Part shown: piece by piece, positions 1-9,530 of the stretch
How the letters are laid out: every line of letters starts with the position of its first letter
Numbering within the stretch: the first letter of the stretch is position 1
Origin: Alishewanella longhuensis
GTDB taxonomy: Bacteria; Pseudomonadota; Gammaproteobacteria; Enterobacterales; Alteromonadaceae
DNA: 56,914 nucleotides
Assembly (NCBI RefSeq): GCF_014653435.1
Contig: NZ_BNAO01000011.1
Span: forward strand, 38,785-95,698
Direction: 5' to 3'
The notes under the pieces: model-generated
Seen by the model: only the letters and a program-made list of their open reading frames with translations
Databases searched by the model: none
What the model was told of the DNA's origin: nothing
Position numbers and translations under genes: made by a program

Positions 1-733
1 CCAGAGCTGCTACCGCAAAAGTACCGGTGTAACTAAAGCAATTTAATACCTCGGCATCTTTTGAAAAACGGCGCACTGCGGCGCGGCTAGCGCGTTGATC
101 TAGGTAGAAGCCGGTTTTATGGCCTTGAATAACATCGACCACTAAACGCATACCATGTTCTTTAATCAATACCTCACCGTTTTCTTTAGGTAAGTGCAGC
201 CAACCGGTCACCGGCTTTAAACCTTCTTTCTTTCGAACATCCACATCTGAACGCTCATAAATACTATGCTGTGGAAACACGTGTTGTAAGGCTTTGACAA
301 TAAGAGGGCGTTTGGCATCAGCTCCGGCAGCTAGCAACTGTACCACTAAAATATCCTGATATTTATCGATAGTAATGCCGGGTAAGTCATCAGATTCTGC
401 AGCTACAACACGTAACCCATCGGTATCCGTGTGGCTAAACAGGCTTTGTCTTAATTGCCAGGCCCGGGTAAGTTTGCGGATAAAAAAATCCAGGTCAATC
501 GCCTCAGCTTCTGCAAAAGTCCAAATGCGAGCACGGATTTGCGAGCTTGGAGAATAAGCAGCGCTAGCCAGCCATTGTCCTTTGCTGCTCAACACCTCAA
601 CGGTATCGCCGCGATTTGGCGTATTTAATACCTTGTCGATAGCGTTTGAAAATAGCCAAGGATGACGACGATTAAGTGCTTTTTCCCGCCCTTCTTGTAA
701 AATTATGGCGGGCAAGTTTACGGTTTTATTCAT
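1..733 (-). CDS. rlmI: 23S rRNA m5C1962 methyltransferase RlmI (3' end outside window)
   Basis: Partial gene, read from an ATG at 733 and running off the left edge (about 244 codons visible). RlmI-family enzymes methylate C1962 of 23S rRNA using S-adenosylmethionine. I translated the visible part: an N-terminal PUA-like RNA-binding domain (opening MNKTVNLPAIILQEGREKAL, then RRHPWLFSNAI) is followed by the linker fold (DGLRVVAAESDDLPGITIDKY) and the beginning of the Rossmann methyltransferase domain (GHKTGFYLDQR, then VLNCFSYTGTFAVAAL, the SAM-binding loop). The order and wording match the YccW/RlmI family closely. No strong Shine-Dalgarno precedes the ATG. The catalytic cysteine region lies beyond the window. 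It is divergent from the quinone oxidoreductase gene, with about 95 bp between starts. Confidence 0.93.
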   Translation of the reverse strand, partial: MNKTVNLPAIILQEGREKALNRRHPWLFSNAIDKVLNTPNRGDTVEVLSSKGQWLASAAYSPSSQIRARIWTFAEAEAIDLDFFIRKLTRAWQLRQSLFSHTDTDGLRVVAAESDDLPGITIDKYQDILVVQLLAAGADAKRPLIVKALQHVFPQHSIYERSDVDVRKKEGLKPVTGWLHLPKENGEVLIKEHGMRLVVDVIQGHKTGFYLDQRASRAAVRRFSKDAEVLNCFSYTGTFAVAAL

Positions 734-828
734 GTTCTGAAATACGCTGTGCTAGACTAAAGTTCGCATTCTAGAGAAGAGATCGACAAAGCTAAAGTAA
801 ATTCGTTATAAAGTCGGTGTGGAGCTTT

Positions 829-1836
829 ATGAAGTATGTTACCCCAGAACAAATGCAAGTAATACAGGTACAAGATCCGGGTAAGCACAGTCGTTTAGAT
901 TGGCGCTCAGTACAGGTTCCAACGCCGGCTGCTGGCGAGTTACTGTTAAAGGTTCATGCCTGCGGCATTAACCGCGCCGACCTTATGCAACGTCAGGGAT
1001 TGTACCCGGCTCCGGCAGGAGACAGTGAAATTTTAGGTTTAGAAGCCGCTGGTACTGTTGTAGCGGTAGGTGACGAAAGTTTAGACAGTTATTTGGGACA
1101 ACGCTGCTTTGGTTTAGTGAATGGCGGTGGCTACGCTGAATACGTACTACTACCAGCAACACAAGCTATGCAGGTGCCTCAAGGTTGGTCTATGGCGCAG
1201 GCGGCTGCGACAGCAGAGACGTTTTTAACGGCTTATCAGTTGCTTTTTACTATTGGTCAGGCATCCGCAGGTCAACGGGTTCTGATTCATGCTGGAGCCA
1301 GTGGAGTAGGGACTTCAGCCATACAGTTGGCTAAAGCTAAAGGTTTGCAAGTTGCCGTGACAGTAGGTTCAGCAGATAAGGTTGCGGCCTGTTTAATGTT
1401 GGGAGCCGATCTGGCTATTAACTATCGGCAACAACATTTTTTGGATGAACTAAAGCTCGTCTGGCCGGAGGGGATAAATCTTATACTCGATCCGGTTGCT
1501 GGTAGCTATATTGCTGATGATATTCAACTATTAGCTCAAGACGGTAAAATTGTGGTCTATGCCATGATGGGCGGCCGTAAATTGGCAGAATTAGATTTAG
1601 CACTTTTATTTCGTAAACGTGGCCAACTCATTTGTTCCACATTGCGTAATAGAGATGCGCAATATAAAGCGCGCTTAACGGCCGATTTCCAGCAAGATTT
1701 TGCAACGGCGTTAGCCGCTGCTAATATAATGCCAGTGATTCAACAAGTGTTTGCGGCAAACGATATTGAGGCAGCGCATACTTTACTCAGCACTAATCAA
1801 ACCATTGGTAAGTTAGTACTCATTTTTTCGCATTAA
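829..1836 (+). CDS. NAD(P)H-quinone oxidoreductase, PIG3 type (MDR superfamily)
   Basis: A zinc-free medium-chain dehydrogenase/reductase that probably reduces quinones with NAD(P)H in the cytoplasm. The N-terminal GroES-like domain has the family signature HACGINRADLMQRQGLYPAP. The Rossmann domain carries VLIHAGASGVGTSAIQLAK, and LILDPVAGSY follows, as in the TP53I3/PIG3 group. A GTG at 817 also opens the frame, but the ATG at 829 is preceded by GGAG at 820-823 with good spacing, so I chose 829 (335 aa); an ATG at 853 would match the length of many homologues. The next gene starts 29 bp downstream on the same strand, so co-transcription is possible. The substrate cannot be told from sequence. 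Confidence 0.88.
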   Translation: MKYVTPEQMQVIQVQDPGKHSRLDWRSVQVPTPAAGELLLKVHACGINRADLMQRQGLYPAPAGDSEILGLEAAGTVVAVGDESLDSYLGQRCFGLVNGGGYAEYVLLPATQAMQVPQGWSMAQAAATAETFLTAYQLLFTIGQASAGQRVLIHAGASGVGTSAIQLAKAKGLQVAVTVGSADKVAACLMLGADLAINYRQQHFLDELKLVWPEGINLILDPVAGSYIADDIQLLAQDGKIVVYAMMGGRKLAELDLALLFRKRGQLICSTLRNRDAQYKARLTADFQQDFATALAAANIMPVIQQVFAANDIEAAHTLLSTNQTIGKLVLIFSH

Positions 1837-1865
1837 AAATAATTGGTATAAGGACGACAGATAGC

Positions 1866-3335
1866 ATGGCATTAAGTTTCGGTAAAGCCGCCTATGCAAA
1901 AGTAATTCAAAGGTTGATTGAGCGTATTTACCATACCAGTCCTTTGCAAGATTCATTATATGAACAAGCTGTAATATGGTTTGCAGGGCAAGAACAGCGT
2001 CAACGAGAGTTAGCAACAGCAGAGCAGGAGTTGTATTTATTTGAAAACCGCCTGCAACAAGCAAATAAGGGCAATCAAGCAGCTATTACCCGTAATTTAC
2101 AAAAAGCTGAGTTAAAACAAAAGACGTTACAGGAAGAAATAGAAGAGAGTAATTATCAGCGTTATTTTGAGCTGCAACAATTATGTAGGGATATTTTATC
2201 GTTGTGTCAGAGTGATTCTTTTAGTGAAACCAATAGTTACTCTGCCAAAATGCTTGGCACCATTCAGCTTATTTGTCCAACACGTGGTAAAAATATCCCA
2301 AAAGAAAATCAGAAGGCCCGTCATTTATATAAAGCGATCTTAAGCATTCGCTTACTTGACCGGCTAGTGATGGATGGTTTGATAGAGCACCCCTTTATTG
2401 AGGAACGTTTTCAGCAAGGTAAAGATATTCGATACCATGATGAAACAGAATACCATCCTTATCGGGACGATGTGCATGTCCCTATATTAATGGCGGCTAT
2501 CCTACAAGATATCGGCCGCTGCCATCCAAGCTGCCAAGCTATCTTAAAGGGGCCTGATGGTACCTACGATGAGTTTCGTGAGCTGGATGCCGAAGAGCGT
2601 ATTACCTATCTACAAGTAAACTACAGCGCAAGCTTGAATTTTGTGCAGGAAGCCCTTGGCACAGGCCGATATATGGGGCGTGATAAAGATGAACGTGATC
2701 GCTTTTTACAAACTGAACTTGAGAAACGCGAGCTGATCTTATTTTTGTTAAAACAAGCCGCTCGCCCGGCTAACGGTATAGGTAATGTACTAAAGATCCC
2801 ACAGATTTATACGGCCATGGTGCTCTCAACCAAGCATGTATACAATTATGAAGACTTACCTAAAGCCGCTCTCGCTTTGGAGAAAAGTGCAGAATTAGGT
2901 AAGCTCAATCGGAATTATGTTGCGGCGTTTTTACGAATTGTAGGGATGTTCCCACAAGGCTATGGGGTTCCATATATCCCTAAAGACTCGGATGGTAATG
3001 ATATGGAACGTTATGAATATGCTATTGTAACGGGCCTTTATCCTACTGATTTTAGGAAGCCTATTTGCCGTATTGTTACTTACAGTTTAACTTATCAAGC
3101 ATCTGCCAGAGGTTGTGTGCTTAGTATCGAGAATAACCTGTACTTCCCACAAGCCAGGCGTAAATTAGAAATAGTACCAGAAGAGCGCTTGCTCGAGATC
3201 ATGCGTAAATTGGTTTACAACTTTGAAGATAGGATGGCTTCACCGTTATTGCCACGTTGTTGGCATCCAGATGAGTATTTTCTCAATCAAAAAAACCAAA
3301 ATCTCTGGAACAAGGCCGCTATGGTGCAAAACTAA
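1866..3335 (+). CDS. Conserved protein with degenerate HD-GYP-like domain
   Basis: 489 aa, no signal peptide or membrane segment. Residues about 40-110 are Gln/Glu-rich and probably coiled coil. The rest resembles an HD-GYP phosphodiesterase domain by eye. AAILQDIGRCH (residues about 210-220) lies where HD-GYP proteins have AALLHDIGK, and QAILKGPDGTYDEFRELD corresponds to the ILLKPGxLTxEE stretch. Near the end, KLNRNYVAAFLRIVGMFPQG matches the usual closing helix (FDPxLVxAFLRxLGxYPxG). The metal-binding His of the HD pair is Gln214 (D215 kept), and I find no GYP motif, so cyclic-di-GMP hydrolysis is unlikely. A regulatory or c-di-GMP-sensing role is inference. The start ATG has AAGGA 11 nt upstream, which is rather far. 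It sits 29 bp behind the quinone oxidoreductase gene. Confidence 0.7.
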   Translation: MALSFGKAAYAKVIQRLIERIYHTSPLQDSLYEQAVIWFAGQEQRQRELATAEQELYLFENRLQQANKGNQAAITRNLQKAELKQKTLQEEIEESNYQRYFELQQLCRDILSLCQSDSFSETNSYSAKMLGTIQLICPTRGKNIPKENQKARHLYKAILSIRLLDRLVMDGLIEHPFIEERFQQGKDIRYHDETEYHPYRDDVHVPILMAAILQDIGRCHPSCQAILKGPDGTYDEFRELDAEERITYLQVNYSASLNFVQEALGTGRYMGRDKDERDRFLQTELEKRELILFLLKQAARPANGIGNVLKIPQIYTAMVLSTKHVYNYEDLPKAALALEKSAELGKLNRNYVAAFLRIVGMFPQGYGVPYIPKDSDGNDMERYEYAIVTGLYPTDFRKPICRIVTYSLTYQASARGCVLSIENNLYFPQARRKLEIVPEERLLEIMRKLVYNFEDRMASPLLPRCWHPDEYFLNQKNQNLWNKAAMVQN

Positions 3336-3365
3336 CCATTAACCTGCAATTAATTGAGAGTTAAT

Positions 3366-3395
3366 AAGCTTGCTCTAAATGGATTGAGTAAGCTT
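3366..3395. terminator. Hairpin between convergent genes, possible bidirectional terminator
   Basis: AAGCTTGCTC (3366-3375) and GAGTAAGCTT (3386-3395) pair over 10 bp with one G-U wobble and a 10-nt loop. It lies 30 bp past the stop of the HD-GYP-like gene and 65 bp before the stop of the convergent MFS gene. There is no clear T-tract on either side, so intrinsic termination is only likely, not certain. Confidence 0.4.
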
Positions 3396-3459
3396 AGTTA
3401 ATCGGCTCTCATACTCACATCGCACTTTGTGCTACATAGATAAATCCAGTCAATGAGCT

Positions 3460-4872
3460 CTAATTATCTTTGGGCTGCAATGGTACAGTATCATCTGCAG
3501 TATCACTTGCATTTAAGTCTGTGGATGTGGACACTGCAGGAGACTCTATATCACCTTTGTCATCCACTATTGTTGATGTTGTTTGTTGCTCGGCAAGAGG
3601 CTCATCGCGCATTTGTTGCTGCACTAGCTCTTCATCTACCCGAGGATCTAATGCCGCCCCCAGAGGAGAAGATACCAGATCGCCTGAAGCGAGCTGATAG
3701 TCAGAGGATTGTTGTTGCGCCAATAATTTTTTAGCTGTTTTCTGGTTGTAGTTAACCCTGGTTAAACGTAAAAACAAGATAAAGCAGCAGACAGCCATAT
3801 ATAGATACAACATGCTATTGCCTAATAATTGCATTAAAAAGGACGCGACCAGCGGCCCGAGAGTCGCGCCAATACCAAAAGTAAGCAAAATAGTGGCCGA
3901 AAGGGCAACCCGTTCGGTTTGTTCAATATTTTGATTGGCAAGTGCTGTAGCTAACGGATATAGCGTAAATGCCAAAATACCAAAGAAAAAAGTTGCTAAC
4001 AGCAATAACCAGCCTGAAATGGGAACCAAAGAAATAGTTAAGACTAATACTCCCAATAAGGCGCTATTTACCCTCAGTAGCCGACTACGTGGAATACGAT
4101 CTGAAAGTTTACCCATAGGCCACTGGGCGAGTAATCCTGCCAATATAGTGGCAGACATAAAGGTGGCAACTTCGGCATTGCTTAAGCCGGTGCCCGCCGC
4201 AAAAGCCGGCGCCAGACCATAAAATGAACCGGAAATACCACCGGCGATTAAGATGGTGGTCAGTGATTGTGGTACCTTACGCCAAAACGTCAGGATTTTT
4301 AGCGGCGCGGGGTGCAGCGGCTGCGGGTGGATGCGCCGGGTAAGGGCAATAGGGACGATACAAAGGGCATAACAAATACCTACCAGCAGCAAAGGTTCTA
4401 GCCCCAACTCTGGAAAGAGTGATAAAACCGTCTGGCCGCCAACCATGCCGAGGTAGGAAACAATCATATAACCGGCGAATACAGTACCGCGTTGATTACT
4501 TTCAGCTTGTTCGTTAAGCCAGCTTTCCAGCACCATATATTGGCACATCATGCCGGTACCGACAATTAAGCGGAGTATTAGCCAGATCTCTAACACATCG
4601 GTTAAGGCATGTCCCAGTGCCGATGCAGTAACAATACCGGCACTGGCTACAAAGGTACGGATATGACCTACCCGGGCAATAAGGCGGTGACCCACCTTAG
4701 AACCGACGACTAACCCGAAGTAATAGGCTGACATCATGCCACCGATCCACAGTTGCTCTACACCATCCCGTGCCAGCGACAATGCCAGATAGGTGGTGAG
4801 TAGACCTGCACCCAGCACCATGATTAAGGTGGTAGAGAACAGCGACGAGAAACTGCGAAACGGTGATGACAT
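3460..4872 (-). CDS. MFS transporter, YcaD-like
   Basis: 470 aa inner-membrane protein with about 12 hydrophobic segments over residues 12-385. The first repeat carries a motif A variant between TM2 and TM3 (GSKVGHRLIARVGHIR) and WLNEQAESNQRGTVFAGYMIV, typical of the YcaD branch of the major facilitator superfamily; the second half has GKLSDRIPRSRLL at the equivalent loop. The substrate of YcaD-type proteins is unknown to me. The last 80 or so residues are a hydrophilic, acidic, Ser/Thr/Gln-rich tail that the core fold does not need. AAGAGG lies 7 nt before the ATG. It is downstream of metG on the same strand with 61 bp between them and converges on the HD-GYP-like gene. Confidence 0.85.
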   Translation of the reverse strand: MSSPFRSFSSLFSTTLIMVLGAGLLTTYLALSLARDGVEQLWIGGMMSAYYFGLVVGSKVGHRLIARVGHIRTFVASAGIVTASALGHALTDVLEIWLILRLIVGTGMMCQYMVLESWLNEQAESNQRGTVFAGYMIVSYLGMVGGQTVLSLFPELGLEPLLLVGICYALCIVPIALTRRIHPQPLHPAPLKILTFWRKVPQSLTTILIAGGISGSFYGLAPAFAAGTGLSNAEVATFMSATILAGLLAQWPMGKLSDRIPRSRLLRVNSALLGVLVLTISLVPISGWLLLLATFFFGILAFTLYPLATALANQNIEQTERVALSATILLTFGIGATLGPLVASFLMQLLGNSMLYLYMAVCCFILFLRLTRVNYNQKTAKKLLAQQQSSDYQLASGDLVSSPLGAALDPRVDEELVQQQMRDEPLAEQQTTSTIVDDKGDIESPAVSTSTDLNASDTADDTVPLQPKDN

Positions 4873-4933
4873 CCTGTTACCTCTTGGCTATTAAAACTAA
4901 TAGCATGAACGTTCAATGTATTACATTGGCTTA

Positions 4934-6997
4934 CTATTTAACCCGCATCCCTGGGGTTGCGCCGTCATCCGGGCTTAACAGGAAAATATCACTGCCACCG
5001 GGGCCTGCTGCCAGCACCATGCCTTCAGAAAGACCAAAACGCATTTTACGCGGCGCTAAATTGGCTACCATGACAGTTTGTCGGCCAACTAAGCTCTGCG
5101 GGCTATAAGCGGCCTTAATGCCAGCGAACACTTGTCTGGTTTCACCTGCGCCAATGTCCAAGGTCAATTGTACTAACTTGTCAGCGCCTTCTACCGCACT
5201 GGCCGCCACAATAAGGGCAACGCGTAAGTCAATTTTCACAAAATCATCAATACTGATGGTGTCGCTGATTGGCTCTCGCGCTGCAGGCACAGGGGTTTTG
5301 TCTGTTGCTGTACTGACTGCCTTGTCCGTGGTTGTAGCAGTGGCTGTCGGTTGTAAATTTTCTTGTGAAGCGGTAACCATCGCCTGCACTTTTACCGGAT
5401 CAACTCGTTGCATTAAGGCCTTAAACGGGTTAATGGCATGATCAAGCAACGGTGCCTGATAATTGCTCCATTGTAACTCTGTATTTAAAAAGGCTTCGCT
5501 ATCGGCGGCCATTTTCGGTAATACCGGTTTTAAGTAGTGCATCAGCACGCGGAATAAGTTCAGGCCCATCGAGCAAACTGCGTGAGCTTCTTGTTGCTTG
5601 GTTTCATCTTTAACCAGAACCCAAGGCGCTTTGGCATCGATATATTGGTTGGCTTTATCGGCCAGCGCCATAATATCGCGAATGGCTTTGGCAAATTCAC
5701 GTTGCTCGTAACTTTGCGCAATGCTATCACCGGCATAAATAAAATCATTAAACAGCTCGGGCTCGGCTAGGCTGGCAGAGAGCTTGCCGTCAAAACGCTT
5801 ACTGATAAAGCCGGCACAACGGCTGGCGATATTGACTACTTTACCGACTAAATCAGCATTCACCTTTTGGGTAAAGTCTTCAAGATTGAGATCGAGATCG
5901 GTAATGCTGCTACTAAGTTTAGATGCAAAATAATAACGTAGATATTCAGGATCTAAGTTATCCAAGTAGGTGCGTGCTTTAATAAAGGTACCGCGCGATT
6001 TTGACATCTTGGCACCATTGACGGTGACAAAACCATGGGCAAAAATCGCATTAGGTTTTCTGTAGCCAGCGCCTTCCAGCATAGCCGGCCAGAATAAACT
6101 GTGGAAATAAATAATATCTTTACCAATAAAGTGATAAACCTCTGCTGTGGAATCCACAGCCCAGAAGCTGTCAAAATCAATTCCGGTTTTTTTACACAGG
6201 TTTTTAAAACTGGCTAAATAGCCAATAGGAGCATCTAACCAAACGTAGAAAAACTTACCTGGCGCACCGGGGATTTCAAAGCCAAAATAGGGTGCATCCC
6301 GGCTAATGTCCCACATTTGTAAGCCATCTTTAAACCATTCTTGCAGTTTGTTGGCCATTTCATCTTGCAAGGCACCACTGCGGGTCCAATCTTGTAACAT
6401 TTGCGAAAATGCCGGTAAATCAAAAAAGTAATGCTCACTGTCTTTTAAAACCGGTGTGGCACCTGAGACCACAGAGCGCGGGTTTTTCACTTCAGTTGGG
6501 CTGTAGGTGGCGCCACAGACATCACAGCTATCGCCATTTTGATCTAAAGCACCGCACTTCGGGCAATCGCCTTTGACGAAACGATCGGGCAAGAACATCT
6601 CTTTTTGCGGATCGTATAATTGGCTAATGATTTTACGCTTAATATGGCCAGCGGCATTTAAGCGCTGATAGATTTGCTCGGCAAAAAAGCGGTTTTCTTC
6701 ACTGTGCGTTGAGTGGTAATTATCAAAGGCAATAGCAAAGTCAGCAAAATCGGCCATATGCTCGATTTTAGTTTGGGCAATCATCTGCTCTGGGCTAATG
6801 CCCTGTTGCTGGGCTTTCAGCATAATAGGGGTGCCGTGCGCATCATCAGCGCAAACGTAGTAACATTCATGACCACGGGCTTTTTGAAAACGTGACCAAA
6901 TGTCGGTTTGGATATATTCCAGTAAGTGGCCAAGATGAATAGGACCGTTGGCATAAGGTAGGGCGCTGGTGATCAGGATTTTCCGTATTGACATTGA
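4934..6997 (-). CDS. metG: Methionyl-tRNA synthetase
   Basis: Charges tRNA-Met and tRNA-fMet with methionine. The HIGH motif is HLGH, about 20 residues in ([18 protein letters not shown]). A zinc knuckle with CPKC and CDVC pairs follows near residue 140-160. The KMSKS loop is intact ([14 protein letters not shown]). The C-terminal 100 residues form a Trbp111-type tRNA-binding/dimerization domain ([16 protein letters not shown] and [14 protein letters not shown]), so this is the long, dimeric form. The frame is also open from an ATG at 7012, but that ATG has no Shine-Dalgarno. The ATG at 6997 has AAGAG 9 nt upstream and gives the usual [17 protein letters not shown] start, so I prefer it (687 aa). 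It is divergent from apbC, as in many Gammaproteobacteria. Confidence 0.97.
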   Translation of the reverse strand, partial: SMSIRKILITSALPYANGPIHLGHLLEYIQTDIWSRFQKARGHECYYVCADDAHGTPIMLKAQQQGISPEQMIAQTKIEHMADFADFAIAFDNYHSTHSEENRFFAEQIYQRLNAAGHIKRKIISQLYDPQKEMFLPDRFVKGDCPKCGALDQNGDSCDVCGATYSPTEVKNPRSVVSGATPVLKDSEHYFFDLPAFSQMLQDWTRSGALQDEMANKLQEWFKDGLQMWDISRDAPYFGFEIPGAPGKFFYVWLDAPIGYLASFKNLCKKTGIDFDSFWAVDSTAEVYHFIGKDIIYFHSLFWPAMLEGAGYRKPNAIFAHGFVTVNGAKMSKSRGTFIKARTYLDNLDPEYLRYYFASKLSSSITDLDLNLEDFTQKVNADLVGKVVNIASRCAGFISKRFDGKLSASLAEPELFNDFIYAGDSIAQSYEQREFAKAIRDIMALADKANQYIDAKAPWVLVKDETKQQEAHAVCSMGLNLFRVLMHYLKPVLPKMAADSEAFLNTELQWSNYQAPLLDHAINPFKALMQRVDPVKVQAMVTASQENLQPTATATTTDKAVSTATDKTPVPAAREPISDTISIDDFVKIDLRVALIVAASAVEGADKLVQLTLDIGAGETRQVFAGIKAAYSPQSLVGRQTVMVANLAPRKMRFGLSEGMVLAAGPGGSDIFLLSPDDGATPGMRVK

Positions 6998-7121
6998 TGA
7001 TTGCTCTTGCATAAATAACTGAAAATATGTGATGTAATGATACTATAGCCACCGTAAAATCGCATCCGGCAAAGTACTATTGCCGGGAAAAATGCCTATT
7101 TTTCTTAGGTTCGGAGTGAGA

Positions 7122-8048
7122 ATGTTTAATTGGCTGAAAAAATCAGCAACGGTTACTGCAGGCAAAACGCAGGATGCCGCAATAAATGTGCAAGTTCAAG
7201 ACGAGTGGGCCGCTAGTATTGCTAACATCCGGCAAAGAGCGCCAGTATTTAAGCAAATTCAGACCCTTGTTATGGTAGCGTCGGGTAAAGGTGGTGTAGG
7301 TAAATCGACCACTGCCGCTAACCTTGCTATGGCATTGGCCGCCGCTGGGGTGCGCACTGGTTTGCTAGATGCAGATATCTATGGGCCGTCAGTGCCCACT
7401 ATTTTTGGTTTACACGGCGAGAAAGTCACCTCACCTGACAATAAGTTAATGCAACCGCTCAGTAAACATGGTGTAGTTCTGCAATCAATAGGCTTTCTGG
7501 TCGACCCTGATCAGGCTTCAGTTTGGCGTGGCCCAATGGCCAGCCAGGCTTTACTGCAATTGTTAAACGAAACACTTTGGCCGGAGCTGGATATCTTGCT
7601 GATTGATATGCCACCAGGAACGGGGGATATCCAGCTTACTTTATCGCAAAAGCTGCCAGTTAGTGGTGCTGTTGTAATAACAACGCCGCAAGATCTCGCC
7701 GTGGCTGATGCACAAAAAGCGATAGCGATGTTTCGACAGGTGAAGATACCATTATTGGGTTTGGTAGAGAATATGAGCTTTTATCTCTGCCCACGCTGCG
7801 GTAGCCAGGATGATATTTTCGGTACAGCAGGAGGGCTCAAGCTAGCTGAGCGCTATCAGGTACCTGTGTTGGGCCAATTACCTTTACAAGGCGCAATCCG
7901 CATACAGGCAGATAGCGGCACAGCTATCACGGCTGGTGATAGCCAGCTTGGCGCTTTATACCAAACGATTAGCCTGGCGCTTTTGCAGCGCCTAAGCGGT
8001 GAATTACCGGAGCAAGCTTCGGTAGCAATTATAATAACGGATGACTAA
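7122..8048 (+). CDS. apbC: Iron-sulfur cluster carrier protein ApbC/Mrp
   Basis: Mrp/NBP35-type P-loop ATPase that binds and transfers Fe-S clusters to apoproteins in the cytoplasm. The deviant Walker A motif is VASGKGGVGKSTTAANLAMA, the switch region contains LLDADIYGPSVPT, and LLIDMPPGTGDIQLTL is the characteristic Mrp block. The cluster-binding CxxC is in SFYLCPRCGS near residue 220. The frame opens from a TTG at 7080, but the ATG at 7122 has GGAG 5 nt upstream and gives a 308-aa protein, so I chose it. The N-terminal DUF59 domain seen in some Mrp proteins is absent; only a short leader precedes the P-loop. dcd follows after 3 nt, indicating an operon. Confidence 0.94.
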   Translation: MFNWLKKSATVTAGKTQDAAINVQVQDEWAASIANIRQRAPVFKQIQTLVMVASGKGGVGKSTTAANLAMALAAAGVRTGLLDADIYGPSVPTIFGLHGEKVTSPDNKLMQPLSKHGVVLQSIGFLVDPDQASVWRGPMASQALLQLLNETLWPELDILLIDMPPGTGDIQLTLSQKLPVSGAVVITTPQDLAVADAQKAIAMFRQVKIPLLGLVENMSFYLCPRCGSQDDIFGTAGGLKLAERYQVPVLGQLPLQGAIRIQADSGTAITAGDSQLGALYQTISLALLQRLSGELPEQASVAIIITDD

Positions 8049-8051
8049 CAA

Positions 8052-8645
8052 ATGAGATTATGTGACCGCGATATTGAACGCTATTTAGCTGAAGATAAAA
8101 TTCGTATTACCCCTTTACCCGATGCTGACATGATTAGTGGCGTCAGTGTCGACATTCGGCTTGGCAATAAGTTTCGGGTGTTTCAGGCCCACGCCGCCCC
8201 CTTTATTGATTTAAGCGGGCCACGCGCAGAGGTGGATGCCGCATTAAACTCGGTAATGAGCAATGAGATAGTGTTGGCAGAAGATGGTGTTTTTATTCTC
8301 CATCCTGCCGAACTGGCGTTGGGCGTTACCTTAGAGTCGGTGACCTTACCGGCAGATATAGTGGGATGGTTAGATGGTCGTTCGTCATTGGCTAGGTTAG
8401 GCTTAATGGTGCATGTCACAGCGCACCGTATTGATCCGGGCTGGTCGGGTAATATTGTGTTGGAGTTTTACAATAGCGGTAAATTACCGCTGGCACTGCG
8501 TCCGCATATGAAAATTGGTGCTTTAAACTTTGAATTGATGACCGGACCTGCTGATAGGCCCTACAACAAAAGAACCGATGCGAAATACAAAGAGCAAACT
8601 GGCGCTGTAGCCAGTCGGATTGGTCAGGATGACAAACAGCGTTGA
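8052..8645 (+). CDS. dcd: dCTP deaminase
   Basis: Trimeric enzyme that deaminates dCTP to dUTP, the main route to dTMP in enteric-type bacteria. The whole 197-aa sequence follows the E. coli Dcd pattern: [12 protein letters not shown] at the start, [29 protein letters not shown] (substrate-binding loop with the conserved RSS), [20 protein letters not shown] containing the catalytic Glu of LEF, and a C-terminal tail with [12 protein letters not shown] that closes over the nucleotide. Length is as expected (193 aa in E. coli). The ATG lies 3 nt after the apbC stop, so translation is probably coupled. Confidence 0.96.
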   Translation: MRLCDRDIERYLAEDKIRITPLPDADMISGVSVDIRLGNKFRVFQAHAAPFIDLSGPRAEVDAALNSVMSNEIVLAEDGVFILHPAELALGVTLESVTLPADIVGWLDGRSSLARLGLMVHVTAHRIDPGWSGNIVLEFYNSGKLPLALRPHMKIGALNFELMTGPADRPYNKRTDAKYKEQTGAVASRIGQDDKQR

Positions 8646-8674
8646 GTCGTTGTTGCTTGACCTTAAAATAAAAA

Positions 8675-8693
8675 GCCCACGTAGAACGTGGGC
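8675..8693 (-). terminator. Intrinsic terminator read on the minus strand
   Basis: A perfect 7-bp stem (GCCCACG / CGTGGGC) with a 5-nt loop. The run of A and T on its left (8665-8674) gives a T-rich tract only when read on the minus strand; on the plus strand the hairpin is followed by AGAAAAAG. It lies 30 bp past dcd, so the hairpin may still serve dcd, but its polarity is that of a minus-strand terminator and there is no minus-strand gene to its right before yaeQ. Confidence 0.6.
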
Positions 8694-8848
8694 AGAAAAA
8701 GCTTATAAAGCAAAAATGAAGCATAATGATTATGCAATAAAGCTGCATAGCTTGGCAATATCAGTGTGGCAATATCGGTAACTATTTTTGCGTTAAGTAC
8801 CTTGCTTGTCTGTTAACTGGCCTGGGCAATCCGCAATTAAGGAATTAT

Positions 8849-9424
8849 ATGAAACTTTATGGCTCGCAAACCTCACCTTACGTCCGGCGGATCCGGTTGC
8901 TTTTAGCCAATCAGCCTTATCAATTTGTCAATATGCAGATATTTGCAGAGCAAGATCGACAAGCTTTGCTGGCGCTAAACCCGACATTAAAAATTCCCAT
9001 GTTGGAGCGTGATGGCAAGGTGATTTTTGATTCAGGCGTGATTTATCGCTTTTTAGCCGCACAGTCTCAGTTACCGGCACTTAGTTGGTACCAGGAGAAT
9101 CAACTCACGGTAATAAATGCCGTTAATGATTCGCTCGTGTCACTTTTTTTATGCCAACGTAGCGGCTTAGACACGAATGAAGAACGACTGTTTTTTAATG
9201 TCCAGAAAGAGCGGATAGTGGCGTCACTTTTTGTGTTGGAGCAACAGGCAGCTAATCAGGAATTTACTGCATGGAATTATATCGCTATGGCGCTATACAG
9301 CTTGTTAGATTGGGTGTTATTTCGGGAGTTACTGGAGTTGGATGAATACCCGGCATTACTGGCTTTCGTTAAAGCTAATCAGCACCATCTGGCGATTGCG
9401 GAAACCGATCCGCGTTTAAGTTAA
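8849..9424 (+). CDS. Glutathione S-transferase family protein
   Basis: 191 aa, cytoplasmic. The N-terminal thioredoxin-like domain is recognisable: MKLYGSQTSPYVRRIRLLLA holds the Ser/Pro-Tyr region that contacts the glutathione thiol, LNPTLKIPML has the cis-Pro, and DSGVIYRFLA matches the glutathione gamma-glutamyl-binding E/DS motif. The C-terminal helical domain is short and divergent, and its substrate cannot be predicted. AAGGA lies about 6 nt before the ATG. The gene stands alone, about 200 bp after dcd, and converges on yaeQ. Confidence 0.85.
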   Translation: MKLYGSQTSPYVRRIRLLLANQPYQFVNMQIFAEQDRQALLALNPTLKIPMLERDGKVIFDSGVIYRFLAAQSQLPALSWYQENQLTVINAVNDSLVSLFLCQRSGLDTNEERLFFNVQKERIVASLFVLEQQAANQEFTAWNYIAMALYSLLDWVLFRELLELDEYPALLAFVKANQHHLAIAETDPRLS

Positions 9425-9444
9425 GCAGCTCGTCTTTAATTTTA

Positions 9445-9474
9445 ACAACCTGCAGCCTTTAGGTAGCAGGTTGT
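9445..9474. terminator. Hairpin between GST and yaeQ 3' ends
   Basis: ACAACCTGC (9445-9453) and GCAGGTTGT (9466-9474) form a perfect 9-bp stem with a 12-nt loop, 20 bp after the GST stop and 56 bp before the convergent yaeQ stop. It lacks a long T-tract, although the minus-strand reading continues into TAAAATT. It could serve both genes. Confidence 0.45.
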
Positions 9475-9530
9475 ATCAGATGTTAAAGCGTATAGAGCAA
9501 TATAGCTTAGGTGAATTTTTAGTCACCTTG

